DNA of 52,801 bases, taken from assembly GCA_947389015.1 (NCBI GenBank), contig CANDVA010000020.1, forward strand, positions 1-52,801. Direction: 5' to 3'. Source of the DNA: an uncultured Clostridia bacterium (GTDB lineage: Bacteria > Bacillota > Clostridia > Oscillospirales > Ruminococcaceae). The notes below the pieces were generated by a model, which worked only from the letters and a program-made list of their open reading frames with translations, made no database searches and was not told the origin of the DNA. The translations under genes and the position numbers were made by a program. Positions 1 to 7,079 of the stretch are shown here, piece after piece. Each line of letters opens with the position of its first letter. Positions within the stretch are counted from its first letter, which is position 1.

Positions 1-126
1 AAACTTGCTAAAATTCTTTGCGTAAATTGTGTCAAGTGATATTGACAAAATCAAACTATGCAAATCTACATACGGTTCTTTAACTTGTAACTTAACAGAA
101 ACTTTAATCAAATCTTTCACATGAAA

Positions 127-211
127 TGGTGCGCCCGACAGGAATCGAACCTGCACTCCTCTCGAAATTGGAACCTAAATCCAACGCGTCTGCCAGTTCC
201 GCCACGGGCGC
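127..211 (-). tRNA. tRNA-Leu (anticodon TAG)
   Basis: Read on the minus strand this is a class II tRNA: a 7-bp acceptor stem (GCGCCCG paired with CGGGCGC), a D-arm, an anticodon stem TTGGA/TCCAA with loop TTTAGGT (anticodon TAG), a short variable arm and a T-arm with GGTTCGATTCC. CCA is encoded at 127-129. The long D-loop/variable-arm pattern and anticodon fit leucine. It lies downstream of duplicated promoter/tRNA-like units (see the repeat at 261-590). Positions 1-126 show no gene I can support. Confidence 0.95.
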
Positions 212-365
212 ATATTAAAATTCTGCCGTTTTTTCCTGCATGACAGCCGCAGGGGAAAACCCCACTATAGTAACGCCGCCAAAATCTATCGCGTATGCCA
301 ATTTCGCCACAGGTGCGTATTATTGGTTCGCTGTATTACATTAAAACGCCGATAACCACAATTAT

Positions 366-394
366 ATTATACAGGATTTTCTTGAATTTGTCAA
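366..394 (-). promoter_or_regulatory. Consensus sigma-A promoter, repeat copy A
   Basis: Minus strand TTGACA (389-394), 17-bp spacer, TATAAT (366-371). It points toward a tRNA-like half and then the intact tRNA-Leu, so it probably drives the tRNA. Confidence 0.75.
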
Positions 395-507
395 GCAAAA
401 ATCTCCACTGGAGTAACGCCACCCAAATCTATCGCGTATGCCGATTTCGCCACAGGTGCATATAATTTTTCGCTGTTTTACATTGAAGCACCGATAATCA
501 CAATTAT

Positions 508-536
508 ATTATACAAGATTTTCGTGTGTTTGTCAA
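508..536 (-). promoter_or_regulatory. Consensus sigma-A promoter, repeat copy B
   Basis: Minus strand TTGACA (531-536), 17-bp spacer, TATAAT (508-513). It is the duplicate, 142 bp upstream, of the promoter at 366-394. Confidence 0.7.
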
Positions 537-780
537 GCAAAAATTCCCACTGAAGTAACGCTATCCAAAAGAGCAGTTTTGCAGTTCCGATATTAAATCT
601 GTTACTGATAATATGTGTTCCTTGATTTCGATTCAAGCTGGTCTAGGGAAAGTATATATGTCGTGTTAGTTGGGCGCGTTTATCGCTTTTAATAAAGGTA
701 TAACTGTTTGAACGCCGCAAACGCGTTTGATACTACACCGAACATCGGCACTAAATGTAACGGCAGTGAGACTAGTCTCT

Positions 781-1515
781 TCATAATACAGCATCAAAAT
801 GATTATAGAAATCTTTTTCATCGGAAAAAGAAATTTCTCCACTCTCAAAACAAATTCTATAAACAGATTTATTGTTTTCACAATTATTACAATGATAATA
901 CATATACACCGAGCAATTCGTCAAATCGCTGTTTTCCGTCCAATATTGGTAAAAATCAAAAAACCATCCCACATTTTTGGGTAAATATATACCATCAATA
1001 TTATCCTGCGTTATTTTAACATTTATTGAGCCCCCAAACCCGTATATATCATCTAATGAGTCAACCCTTATCTTTCCATAGTCGTCAGAGTTATAAATAA
1101 ACGATATTTTCACTTTAGGAGAAAACCCTCTCTCGTTCATAAAACTGTCAATAAAGTTCTCACGAATATATTTTTCGGCTTTTGCCTCGTAATATGTATC
1201 ACGCAGCACCTTTCCTTTTTGTGTAATAAGCGCAAACTCAATCCCGTCAAACTTTAAATAGAATGTATCCATTGGGACAGACATCCAACTGAGTGCTGTT
1301 GATTTATAATCCACATCGACAATTTCGGCGGTCGGGAAATGTTGCGTAATATATTCAAGTACAGCTCTTTTGTTTCTTTTGGCATTCCACTGCCATGGGA
1401 AAAGCGTATTTGCATTAAGAACAAATGCCACTGCAACAATTATAGTTATAATCAATAGAACTCTCAGCCAATTACGTTTAAGCATATGCCCTTTGTATGA
1501 TAAAGTAAAGACCAT
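781..1515 (-). CDS. Membrane-anchored hypothetical protein
   Basis: 244 aa. One hydrophobic segment near the N-terminus (residues ~16-35, rich in I/V/L) is followed by a soluble, probably extracytoplasmic region with a basic stretch just after the membrane (WNAKRNKRA). No family recognised. A short cysteine cluster (HCNNCENN) lies near the C-terminus. The start at 1515 has AAGGG about 6 bases upstream; an internal ATG at 1485 also has AAAGGG but only 3 bases away, so either could be used. It is AT-richer than the core genes to the right. It lies downstream of the HIT gene, separated from it by hairpins. Confidence 0.7.
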   Translation of the reverse strand: MVFTLSYKGHMLKRNWLRVLLIITIIVAVAFVLNANTLFPWQWNAKRNKRAVLEYITQHFPTAEIVDVDYKSTALSWMSVPMDTFYLKFDGIEFALITQKGKVLRDTYYEAKAEKYIRENFIDSFMNERGFSPKVKISFIYNSDDYGKIRVDSLDDIYGFGGSINVKITQDNIDGIYLPKNVGWFFDFYQYWTENSDLTNCSVYMYYHCNNCENNKSVYRICFESGEISFSDEKDFYNHFDAVL

Positions 1516-1564
1516 ATCATCCCTTCGTAAAATTTACGCTAGACTCGAAGTAAAGAAAAAATTA

Positions 1565-1597
1565 AACAGCTGAGCGAGCGCAGCGAGAGAAGCTGTT
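1565..1597 (-). terminator. Hairpin, likely terminator after HIT gene
   Basis: Stem AACAGCT/AGCTGTT with an 18-19 nt GC-rich middle (GAGCGAGCGCAGCGAG). On the minus strand it is followed by TTAATTTTTT. A second stem, TTCAGCG/CGCTGAA (1604-1630), sits just before it. Together they separate the HIT gene from the next minus-strand gene. Confidence 0.55.
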
Positions 1598-1644
1598 CGA
1601 TTTTTCAGCGGCGAATAAAACCGCGCTGAAATGTGTTATATAAT

Positions 1645-2082
1645 TTAGTGCATGATTATTTTTTTGAAAACATCTTCTGCTTTTTGATCGGCTCCTTCAA
1701 AATGCGGCCACGCGTTTATATTATCATTTATTTTTCTTGGAATAATGTGAATATGAAAATGCGGAACTGATTGCCCTGCGCTTTCATCGCTTGCATTAAG
1801 TAAATTAACGCCGCTATAACCGCAATTATCAACCAAATGATTTGAAACTTTCTTTACTGCTTTCATTAGATTTATCAATGTTTCTTCATCACAATCCAAT
1901 ATATTCTTCTTATGTGTTTTGGGAATGACTAATATATGACCGTCAACGTCTCCTGCAATATCCATAAATGCTAAAGTATATTTATCTTCATATATTTTCA
2001 TACATGGTATAATACCATGTATTATTTTGCAGAACAAACATTCTTGAATATTTGTCTCCATATAATTCGATTTATAAAGCAT
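1645..2082 (-). CDS. HIT family nucleotide hydrolase/transferase
   Basis: 145 aa, close to the usual HIT (HINT/Fhit-like) length. The family signature H-phi-H-phi-H appears near the C-terminus as PHFHIHIIPR, giving the catalytic central His, and an N-terminal CLFCKI pair resembles the metal-binding Cys of bacterial HIT proteins. Such enzymes cleave nucleotide phosphoramidates or dinucleoside polyphosphates in the cytoplasm; the true substrate cannot be read from sequence. The start at 2082 is preceded by GAGGGGG; the internal Met (METN) has no Shine-Dalgarno. A degenerate tRNA-Leu-like fragment lies just upstream. Confidence 0.9.
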   Translation of the reverse strand: MLYKSNYMETNIQECLFCKIIHGIIPCMKIYEDKYTLAFMDIAGDVDGHILVIPKTHKKNILDCDEETLINLMKAVKKVSNHLVDNCGYSGVNLLNASDESAGQSVPHFHIHIIPRKINDNINAWPHFEGADQKAEDVFKKIIMH

Positions 2083-2104
2083 ATTTTATTTTCCCCCTCT
2101 CCGA

Positions 2105-2165
2105 CACGAAAATCCCACGGTAGTAATGCGCCCAAATCCAATGCGTTTTCAGATTTAACCATCAA
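2105..2165. repeat. Fourth copy of the tRNA-Leu-like fragment
   Basis: The run of matching blocks (AATCCCAC, AGTAATGCG, CCCAAATCCAATGCG, AGATTT) aligns with the tRNA-half part of the tandem repeat near 405-460, about 1.6 kb away. It is degraded and has no promoter attached. It lies between the HIT gene and the membrane protein at 2185-2727. Confidence 0.55.
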
Positions 2166-2184
2166 TTAAAAACTCTATAATTTG

Positions 2185-2727
2185 TTACTTTGTCGACTTA
2201 GGAACAAGCTTTGAAGGTTTAGCAATAAACAATAGATATATTCCGCATATCAGCTTAGCTGCTGCGTCACAAGTGCATATAACCCAAATGGGTACGCTTG
2301 TGAATATATATCCGACCGCCGCGATAACTATGCATACCGCGCCCAGCATCACCATACTCCAGCCGTGTATAAAGAACCATAAGAAGAAATGCACAGCCGT
2401 TGCCATCAGTACTCCCAGCCATATCTGCCGCCAATGCCATCCGGGGATAAACGGTCCCGCAGCACAAAACATCAGTATGAACAGCGCAGCGATCGAAAAA
2501 TAAATAATCTTTATCTGCTTTTTTGAAATACTTCCTTGAGAAAGCTTTGCTCTTACCTTTTTATTAACATTGATGCTAAAAAAGCTAACGTAATAACCTA
2601 TCAGAAACACAAACGGATTTACCAAAAAATCACCGCCGAAAAAAACGGATATAATTAACACAATGCTGATAGATATAAGCCAAAGACCACATTGTTTTTT
2701 ATGATTAAATTCCAATGGTTCTTTCAT
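2185..2727 (-). CDS. Multi-pass membrane protein, unknown function
   Basis: 180 aa from the ATG at 2727, chosen because GGAGG stands 6-7 bases upstream; the longer open frame to 2907 overlaps the methyltransferase and lacks such a site. About five hydrophobic helices are visible (e.g. LISISIVLIISVFF, FVFLIGYYVSFF, IIYFSIAALFILMF, a helix around LMATAVHFFLWFF, and VCIVIAAVGYIF). The C-terminus is basic and cytoplasmic-looking. No family recognised. It lies 91 bases downstream of the methyltransferase on the same strand and may be cotranscribed with it. Confidence 0.8.
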   Translation of the reverse strand: MKEPLEFNHKKQCGLWLISISIVLIISVFFGGDFLVNPFVFLIGYYVSFFSINVNKKVRAKLSQGSISKKQIKIIYFSIAALFILMFCAAGPFIPGWHWRQIWLGVLMATAVHFFLWFFIHGWSMVMLGAVCIVIAAVGYIFTSVPIWVICTCDAAAKLICGIYLLFIAKPSKLVPKSTK

Positions 2728-2818
2728 TTTTAATCCTCCGCCGTGATAACGCCGTTCAAATTCGGCATGTTTACGGTTATGACATACCCGCATATTTATG
2801 TTCGGGTGATTTTCCTGC

Positions 2819-3445
2819 TCAATGTCCAAGATATGATTTTCGGGCGACGATCTTATTGACCGAGTGCATATGTTTCGGTACTCCAGGGTGCTCGTCCTCA
2901 AAAACATAGGATTGAAAGTTCAATATTTCACAATCATTATACAATTCCTTAAGCTCCCCGTCGTGTGCAAGTCCCACAGCAAACGGAGCGATATCGGCAG
3001 AGGCGGGAACCTCGTCGGTAAATATGTGAATGATATGTATACCGCCGACATTTGTATTGTCCTTCGCATTGACAATAAATTTCCTCCACGCGTCTTTCTC
3101 CGCAAAGCACAACGCCGCAAACGACATGATCAGATCGTATTTTTTCTCAAAGACATATTTCGCCAGATCGCGAACAAACGCGTGCACACTCACACCGTTG
3201 ATTTCGCACAGCCTTTTAAGCTTGGCGATGCCCGCCTCCGAAATATCAAACGCGTCAATATTGCGAAACCCGCGTTTCGCCAGATACAGAACATTCTGTC
3301 CCTCGCCGCAGCCCGCCTCCAGAATATTGGCACTCTTATCAAGCAGGCGCTCATATTCCACAACGGTTTTATTCGGCTCAACAGTAAACGCCATAACATC
3401 GTCGGCGCGGTATAAATCTTCCCAGAACGGAACAGCTTTTTCCAT
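2819..3445 (-). CDS. Class I SAM-dependent methyltransferase (TehB-like)
   Basis: 208 aa from the ATG at 3445, which has GGGAG five bases upstream; a longer start at 3460 is possible but has no good site. Rossmann methyltransferase motif I is ILEAGCGEGQNVLYLA (SAM-binding GCGEG), followed by motif II acid in IDAFDIS and a motif IV-like YDLIMSFAAL. The N-terminal WEDLY resembles TehB/UbiE-type small-molecule methyltransferases. Substrate unknown. Likely cytosolic. The C-terminal region ends with a basic tail. Neighbours give no pathway clue. Confidence 0.88.
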   Translation of the reverse strand: MEKAVPFWEDLYRADDVMAFTVEPNKTVVEYERLLDKSANILEAGCGEGQNVLYLAKRGFRNIDAFDISEAGIAKLKRLCEINGVSVHAFVRDLAKYVFEKKYDLIMSFAALCFAEKDAWRKFIVNAKDNTNVGGIHIIHIFTDEVPASADIAPFAVGLAHDGELKELYNDCEILNFQSYVFEDEHPGVPKHMHSVNKIVARKSYLGH

Positions 3446-3472
3446 ACTTGCTCCCATCATATCAACACCATT

Positions 3473-3590
3473 TCAGCTACAATATTCGCAGAGAGACATG
3501 TTATCCCGAACATACGCAAACATCATGCCGTCGACGACAAGCCTGCTGAAACCAACGATTTCCTCGCTGCCGTAAGTTAGGTATGAGCCC
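3473..3590 (-). pseudogene. Possible coding remnant between DUF4272 and methyltransferase genes
   Basis: One minus-strand frame stays open across the gap with protein-like composition (…EEIVGFSRLVVDG… then …FAYVRDNMSLCEYC, stop at 3473-3475) but has no start with a ribosome site, and it overlaps the end of the DUF4272 gene in another frame. It could be the tail of a lost gene. No family recognised; chance is possible. Confidence 0.25.
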
Positions 3591-4287
3591 TGACGTTATC
3601 CCAGTCCTCCGCGTCAAAGGCGCCTATAAGCCAGTTGAAGCCCTTGTGCTGCTCCATAACGACATCGCTCATAAGATCACCGCATATCGAACGGTCATTC
3701 TTGAGCCGCGCCTCAACGCAAGCCCAGTCCATTCGCAGACAAACGTCGGCGTTGTCGAGAATTTCTGACGGCGTGTGCATCTTGACGTGCGACATGACCT
3801 CCGCAAAGCTGTGACAGCCTCCAAGCAGCTTTATAAGATCGGATGTGTCGGTGATATCGGACGGGAACGGCAGGTCGTCATTTCCGAGAAAACCGCACGC
3901 CCAGAATAACGGCATACACATCTCAATTCGCCATTGAAACTGATTTGCGTCCTCGGGAGAAATGCGCGGCGCATGTTCGTCGGCGAGCGCGAAATATTTT
4001 TTCTCGTCGGCGGTAAGCTCGTTATCCAGACCAAGCTCCCCAATGATATTGGTGAAGAACTCCGCGGATTCCGTACCCGTTTCGCCGTTACAGATGTCGA
4101 TAGCTATCTGCGCCGCCAGAAACGCAGTCACCGCGCGTTTTACCGCATCCTCGGGAGACTTGAACTCCGCGTCTGCCTCGTTTGCGATCTCGGGAAGATT
4201 TGGATTTATCCGAACACGCTGACTTAGAAGGAACTTCTCGGAGCGTTCCTTCCTGCTCTCCGTTTTTCTTGTATTAAAAAGGCTCAT
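3577..4287 (-). CDS. DUF4272 domain-containing protein
   Basis: 236 aa. The pattern RKERSEKFLLSQ, then INPNLP, then SPEDAVKRA, then QWRIEMCMPLFWACG is that of the DUF4272 family, whose function is unknown. It is predicted cytoplasmic and mixed alpha/beta, with no signal peptide or membrane segment. Many family members lie in polymorphic-toxin or accessory contexts, but nothing here shows that. A promoter TTGACA-17-TATAAT (4391-4419, minus strand) lies upstream, overlapping the very end of the next minus-strand gene. Confidence 0.85.
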   Translation of the reverse strand: MSLFNTRKTESRKERSEKFLLSQRVRINPNLPEIANEADAEFKSPEDAVKRAVTAFLAAQIAIDICNGETGTESAEFFTNIIGELGLDNELTADEKKYFALADEHAPRISPEDANQFQWRIEMCMPLFWACGFLGNDDLPFPSDITDTSDLIKLLGGCHSFAEVMSHVKMHTPSEILDNADVCLRMDWACVEARLKNDRSICGDLMSDVVMEQHKGFNWLIGAFDAEDWDNVRAHT

Positions 4288-4390
4288 TCCGTGTAACCTC
4301 CCTCATATTCCGTTGACCGCGTTTTGAACTTCCCGTCAGCGAACAGAACGACGGATATTCCGCTTCAACGACAAAATTATACACAAACAT

Positions 4391-4419
4391 ATTATACCAT
4401 ACTTCACGAAAAATGTCAA
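4391..4419 (-). promoter_or_regulatory. Sigma-A promoter of the DUF4272 gene
   Basis: TTGACA at 4414-4419 and TATAAT at 4391-4396 on the minus strand, 17-bp spacer, about 105 bases before the start codon. The -35 overlaps the stop of the gene ending at 4416. Confidence 0.7.
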
Positions 4420-4841
4420 CACAGGTCCGATAATATCCCGTTTAGTCTTCTTTCGGTATATGTCAAATGCGCCCGTGAAAGAAACGCGTCCACGGTCAGC
4501 GCCGCAAACCGCATAAACAGCGCGTCTCCGTCAAAAGGAGAAAAAGGCTCAAGCACAAACAACAGTTTAAGCGCCAATGCCGCCGAGTCCGCTGCACATA
4601 ATATCCGCCGTGCGTTCCCGCCGACAGCTGCCGACAGCGCATAGCCCGCCATATCGAAATACAGCGACAGCATCGCGCAGGCGCATACTCCCCACACGAA
4701 AATACCAAAACATCGCGCCGCAAACGGCATCGCCGAGCCGTCCGCAAAAGAAATCGCGATAAGCGCCGCCGAAAACGCAAATATCAGCGCCGCTGTGCGT
4801 TTGCAGAAGCCGTCAAAGTTAATATTTTTTATAATGTCCAT
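4416..4841 (-). CDS. Small integral membrane protein, unknown
   Basis: 141 aa with about four hydrophobic helices (TAALIFAFSAALIAISF, CFGIFVWGVCACAMLSLYF, ALALKLLFVL, and a weaker LFMRFAALTVDAFL). No family recognised. The start has GGGGG about 9 bases upstream, and a plausible promoter (TTGTGC-17-TAAAAT, minus strand) lies between it and the divergent ExbB-like operon. Base composition and codon use match the core genes. Confidence 0.7.
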   Translation of the reverse strand: MDIIKNINFDGFCKRTAALIFAFSAALIAISFADGSAMPFAARCFGIFVWGVCACAMLSLYFDMAGYALSAAVGGNARRILCAADSAALALKLLFVLEPFSPFDGDALFMRFAALTVDAFLSRAHLTYTERRLNGILSDLC

Positions 4842-4939
4842 AAAATTGCCCCCTTTTATATATTGCTATTTTACCATATTTTTCCGGAAAGCACAATACG
4901 GAGAATTTACCATAATAAGGCGCTGAAAGCGATTTCGTG

Positions 4940-4968
4940 TTGACAAATGTTGGAATATGTTGTATAAT
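4940..4968 (+). promoter_or_regulatory. Promoter of the ExbB/ExbD-like operon
   Basis: TTGACA (4940-4945), 17-bp spacer, TATAAT (4963-4968). The start codon follows 32 bases later with AAAAGGAG. Confidence 0.8.
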
Positions 4969-5000
4969 AAATATTAAAGTATAATTTAAAAGGAGCGCCT

Positions 5001-5489
5001 ATGGAATTTCTGAAAGCCATTTTCAAGCCCGACTTTATATCCGTTGTGATTTTGATAACCTGCGTTGTGAACGTGCTGGTATATCTCGCGGTTCTGAAGA
5101 ATATCTCAAGGCTCGAAAGCACGGTGCGACCCAAAAGCGACCGCCGAAACGGAGTAATGGCTCAGCTTGCGCTGACCGACAGCGAGAGCAGCGAGCTTGC
5201 CGAATGCTCGGGACGCGCGTCGGGAGCATACGCGCTGTTCACGAATATCACGGCGGTGTTTCCGCTGCTCGGTATTCTCGGTACGGTCACCTCGCTTATG
5301 CGGTTGTCGGGGGCGGACAACCTTTCGGAAAACTTTATGTCCGCGCTCGCGACCACGTTCTGGGGTCTGGTATGTGCTATCGGCTTCAAGATTGCGGACA
5401 GCTTTATAACCGCGCGGCTTGACAGGGCGCTCGACGAAGCGGATTACCTTATTCATGAGCACGACAAGGAAAAGAGGGAGCCGCAATGA
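5001..5489 (+). CDS. MotA/TolQ/ExbB-type proton channel subunit
   Basis: 162 aa with three membrane helices: ~12-32, ~80-100 (NITAVFPLLGILGTVTSL) and ~115-137 (FMSALATTFWGLVCAIG). The PLLGILGTVTSL-to-ATTFWGL stretch is the MotA_ExbB family core that lines the ion channel. It is shorter than TolQ/ExbB (~220-240 aa). Its stop overlaps the start of the next gene (ATGA at 5486-5489), so the two are translationally coupled. Inferred role: a five-subunit stator-like ring working with the ExbD-like products of the next genes. Monoderm cells have no TonB outer-membrane system, so what it powers is unknown. Confidence 0.88.
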   Translation: MEFLKAIFKPDFISVVILITCVVNVLVYLAVLKNISRLESTVRPKSDRRNGVMAQLALTDSESSELAECSGRASGAYALFTNITAVFPLLGILGTVTSLMRLSGADNLSENFMSALATTFWGLVCAIGFKIADSFITARLDRALDEADYLIHEHDKEKREPQ

Positions 5490-6142
5490 GACGCAGGCGT
5501 AAACGCGATATCATCATTGAACTTACCTCGCTGCTTGATGTTATAATGATAATGATATTTATGGTAATGGCGGAGAACAGCAAGCTGATCTCCGAAAAGC
5601 AGTCCGCGCTTGACGCCGCGCAGACCGAGCTGGCGGAAAATAGCGCCGCTATCGGAGAACTGCAGAACGAAACAAACAGCCTTTCCTCGGAGCTTGCCGA
5701 GGCTCTCGGAAAGCTCGACGAGGGAAACGCCGAGGAGCTGCTTGAAAAGTTGCAGGCTGCCGAAAGCCGTCTTGACGCGTATAAATATATGGACGATATC
5801 GTTATAGTGCTGAATATAGGACTTGAGAACAAGTATTTCAACACCGTGCGCTGCCTGTCGTTCAGCAACTCCGCGGAGCTCGGAAAAACGCAGACCGTTA
5901 TCGAGATACGCAATGACGACGAGCTGACCGAGGCGGTGAACCGAATGAGGGTGTTTCTGTCGGAATACACACAGCAAGCGGCGAACGACGAAAGCGGCTC
6001 CACTATCGCGTATATGGTGTTTTCCTATGACACGCGCACCGTCTTTCAGGACGATTATGCCGCCGTCGACCGCGCTCTCAACGAGCTTGAACACAAGGCG
6101 AACAGCGGAAATGTGCGATACCGCCTGAATCCGCTCAACTAA
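5486..6142 (+). CDS. ExbD/TolR/MotB-like membrane protein with coiled coil
   Basis: 218 aa. A basic start (MRRRRKR) leads into one helix, IIIELTSLLDVIMIMIFMVM, containing the single Asp typical of ExbD/TolR/MotB helices that carries the proton. An Ala/Glu-rich coiled coil (~residues 30-95) follows, then an extracytoplasmic globular region. Overall this is the ExbD layout with an inserted coiled coil, reminiscent of MotB or ZorB-type partners, but without a recognisable OmpA-like peptidoglycan-binding motif. Overlaps the ExbB-like gene by 4 bases. Confidence 0.8.
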   Translation: MRRRRKRDIIIELTSLLDVIMIMIFMVMAENSKLISEKQSALDAAQTELAENSAAIGELQNETNSLSSELAEALGKLDEGNAEELLEKLQAAESRLDAYKYMDDIVIVLNIGLENKYFNTVRCLSFSNSAELGKTQTVIEIRNDDELTEAVNRMRVFLSEYTQQAANDESGSTIAYMVFSYDTRTVFQDDYAAVDRALNELEHKANSGNVRYRLNPLN

Positions 6143-6169
6143 AACAAGTTTTACGAAAGGAAGTTTATT

Positions 6170-6655
6170 ATGCCGCATAAAGAAAAACCGATCCCGCACG
6201 ATCCTCATGAACCGCACGGAAAGCCGCCGCGCGGGGAAAAGCCAAGGCGCAGACGGAGGAGATTTCCCGCTGCGTTGCTTCTGTTCTTGTTATTGGCAGC
6301 AATCATTGCCGCGCTGATCATCTTCAAGCCGTTTGGCGGAAACGGCTTCGGTCTCGGCGGGAACGGAAACGGCGGAGACAGCCAAAGCAGCGGTTCCGTA
6401 AGCGACAGCACACCCGAATCCGACAGCTCGGAATCGCATTCCGCAATAATCCGCATTGACGGAAACGACATCTTCCTTGACGGCGAGCAGTGTGAAAACG
6501 CCGCTGTGCTAAAGGATAAGATCACCGCGCTCGGCGTCCAAAAGGATTACGAGCTTGATCATTCCGCCGCGATAAAGTCGACATACGACGAGGTAAAGCA
6601 GGTGCTGTCCGAGCTTGAAAACGCTCTCGACATCAAGGTTAATTACAACGAATAA
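6170..6655 (+). CDS. Single-span protein with ExbD-like extracytoplasmic domain
   Basis: 161 aa. A cytoplasmic His/Pro/Arg-rich tail (residues 1-31) is followed by a helix (~32-52, ALLLFLLLAAIIAALII), a Gly/Ser/Asn-rich linker (~56-90) and a compact domain (IIRIDGNDIFLDG…, then KDKITALG, ending DIKVNYNE) that resembles the periplasmic ExbD/TolR fold. The helix lacks the acidic residue. It sits 27 bases after the ExbD-like gene with GAAAGGAAG upstream, so it is probably the third member of the same complex. Family assignment of the C-terminal domain is inference. Confidence 0.75.
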   Translation: MPHKEKPIPHDPHEPHGKPPRGEKPRRRRRRFPAALLLFLLLAAIIAALIIFKPFGGNGFGLGGNGNGGDSQSSGSVSDSTPESDSSESHSAIIRIDGNDIFLDGEQCENAAVLKDKITALGVQKDYELDHSAAIKSTYDEVKQVLSELENALDIKVNYNE

Positions 6656-6705
6656 CGTGAAAAAACGCTCTTTATGGATATATTGGGAAATATATTTATC
6701 TCAAT

Positions 6706-6780
6706 ATGAGGCATACGGAGCTTGAACAGGCTGTCAAACTTCTTAACGAATACGCCGGAAAGAAACAGCCCGCGGAATAG
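6706..6780 (+). other. Short coding remnant or 24-aa peptide
   Basis: ATG at 6706 opens 24 codons (…ELEQAVKLLNEYAGKK…) with protein-like, helix-forming composition, but no clear ribosome site. Upstream, other frames are open only briefly, so this looks like the end of a frameshifted gene just downstream of the Exb-like operon. The rest of 6656-7079 contains only the chemoreceptor promoter and leader. Confidence 0.3.
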
Positions 6781-6918
6781 GACAGGCCCTACCACGAAGA
6801 CTACGGCGGCGTGAAAAGTTGTAATACGGTAAGAGTAAAGTGAATATTCGTGCGGCGAATTCTTTCGCTGCACATTTTTTGTATAAAAAAGAATATTTTA
6901 CAAAATAAAAAACAGCTA

Positions 6919-6947
6919 TTGACTTTTTTGCGCGTATAATGTATAAT
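6919..6947 (+). promoter_or_regulatory. Promoter of the chemoreceptor gene
   Basis: TTGACT (6919-6924), 17-bp spacer, TATAAT (6942-6947). It leaves a leader of about 125 nt before the start codon, in which I see no riboswitch I can name. Confidence 0.7.
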
Positions 6948-7079
6948 TAAAGTAATGGTTTCCGTACGCTTTATTAGCGTAAGTAATTTGCCGCATTCAG
7001 CACAAGACACCGCGATAGATGCCCTGCGCTTTTTTATAATTTGAATGCCGCATGATACGATTTAAGAAAGGAAAGTTTT

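Larger units (their letters stand above)
261..590. repeat. Degenerate ~142-bp tandem repeat carrying 5' tRNA-Leu halves and promoters
   Basis: Similar blocks start near 262, 405 and 547 (period 142-143 bp), and the segment 329-470 re-aligns with 471 onward. On the minus strand two of them contain a tRNA-Leu-like 5' half (GGCGAAAT, GGCAUACGCG, AGAUUU), clearly related to the acceptor/D-arm/anticodon-5' part of the intact tRNA at 127-211; similarity stops at the anticodon loop. Between the tRNA halves sit consensus promoters. The third block (547-590) has lost the tRNA-like part. Positions 590-780 hold no gene I can support. Confidence 0.75.

Noticed and set aside
2728-2907. Longer start for the membrane protein at 2185-2727
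   Set aside because: It would overlap the methyltransferase gene and lacks a ribosome site; GGAGG marks the ATG at 2727.
5001-6655. Zorya-type phage defence (ZorA/ZorB-like pair)
   Set aside because: No ZorC, ZorD or ZorE genes nearby, no long ZorA tail and no OmpA-like domain in the partner.
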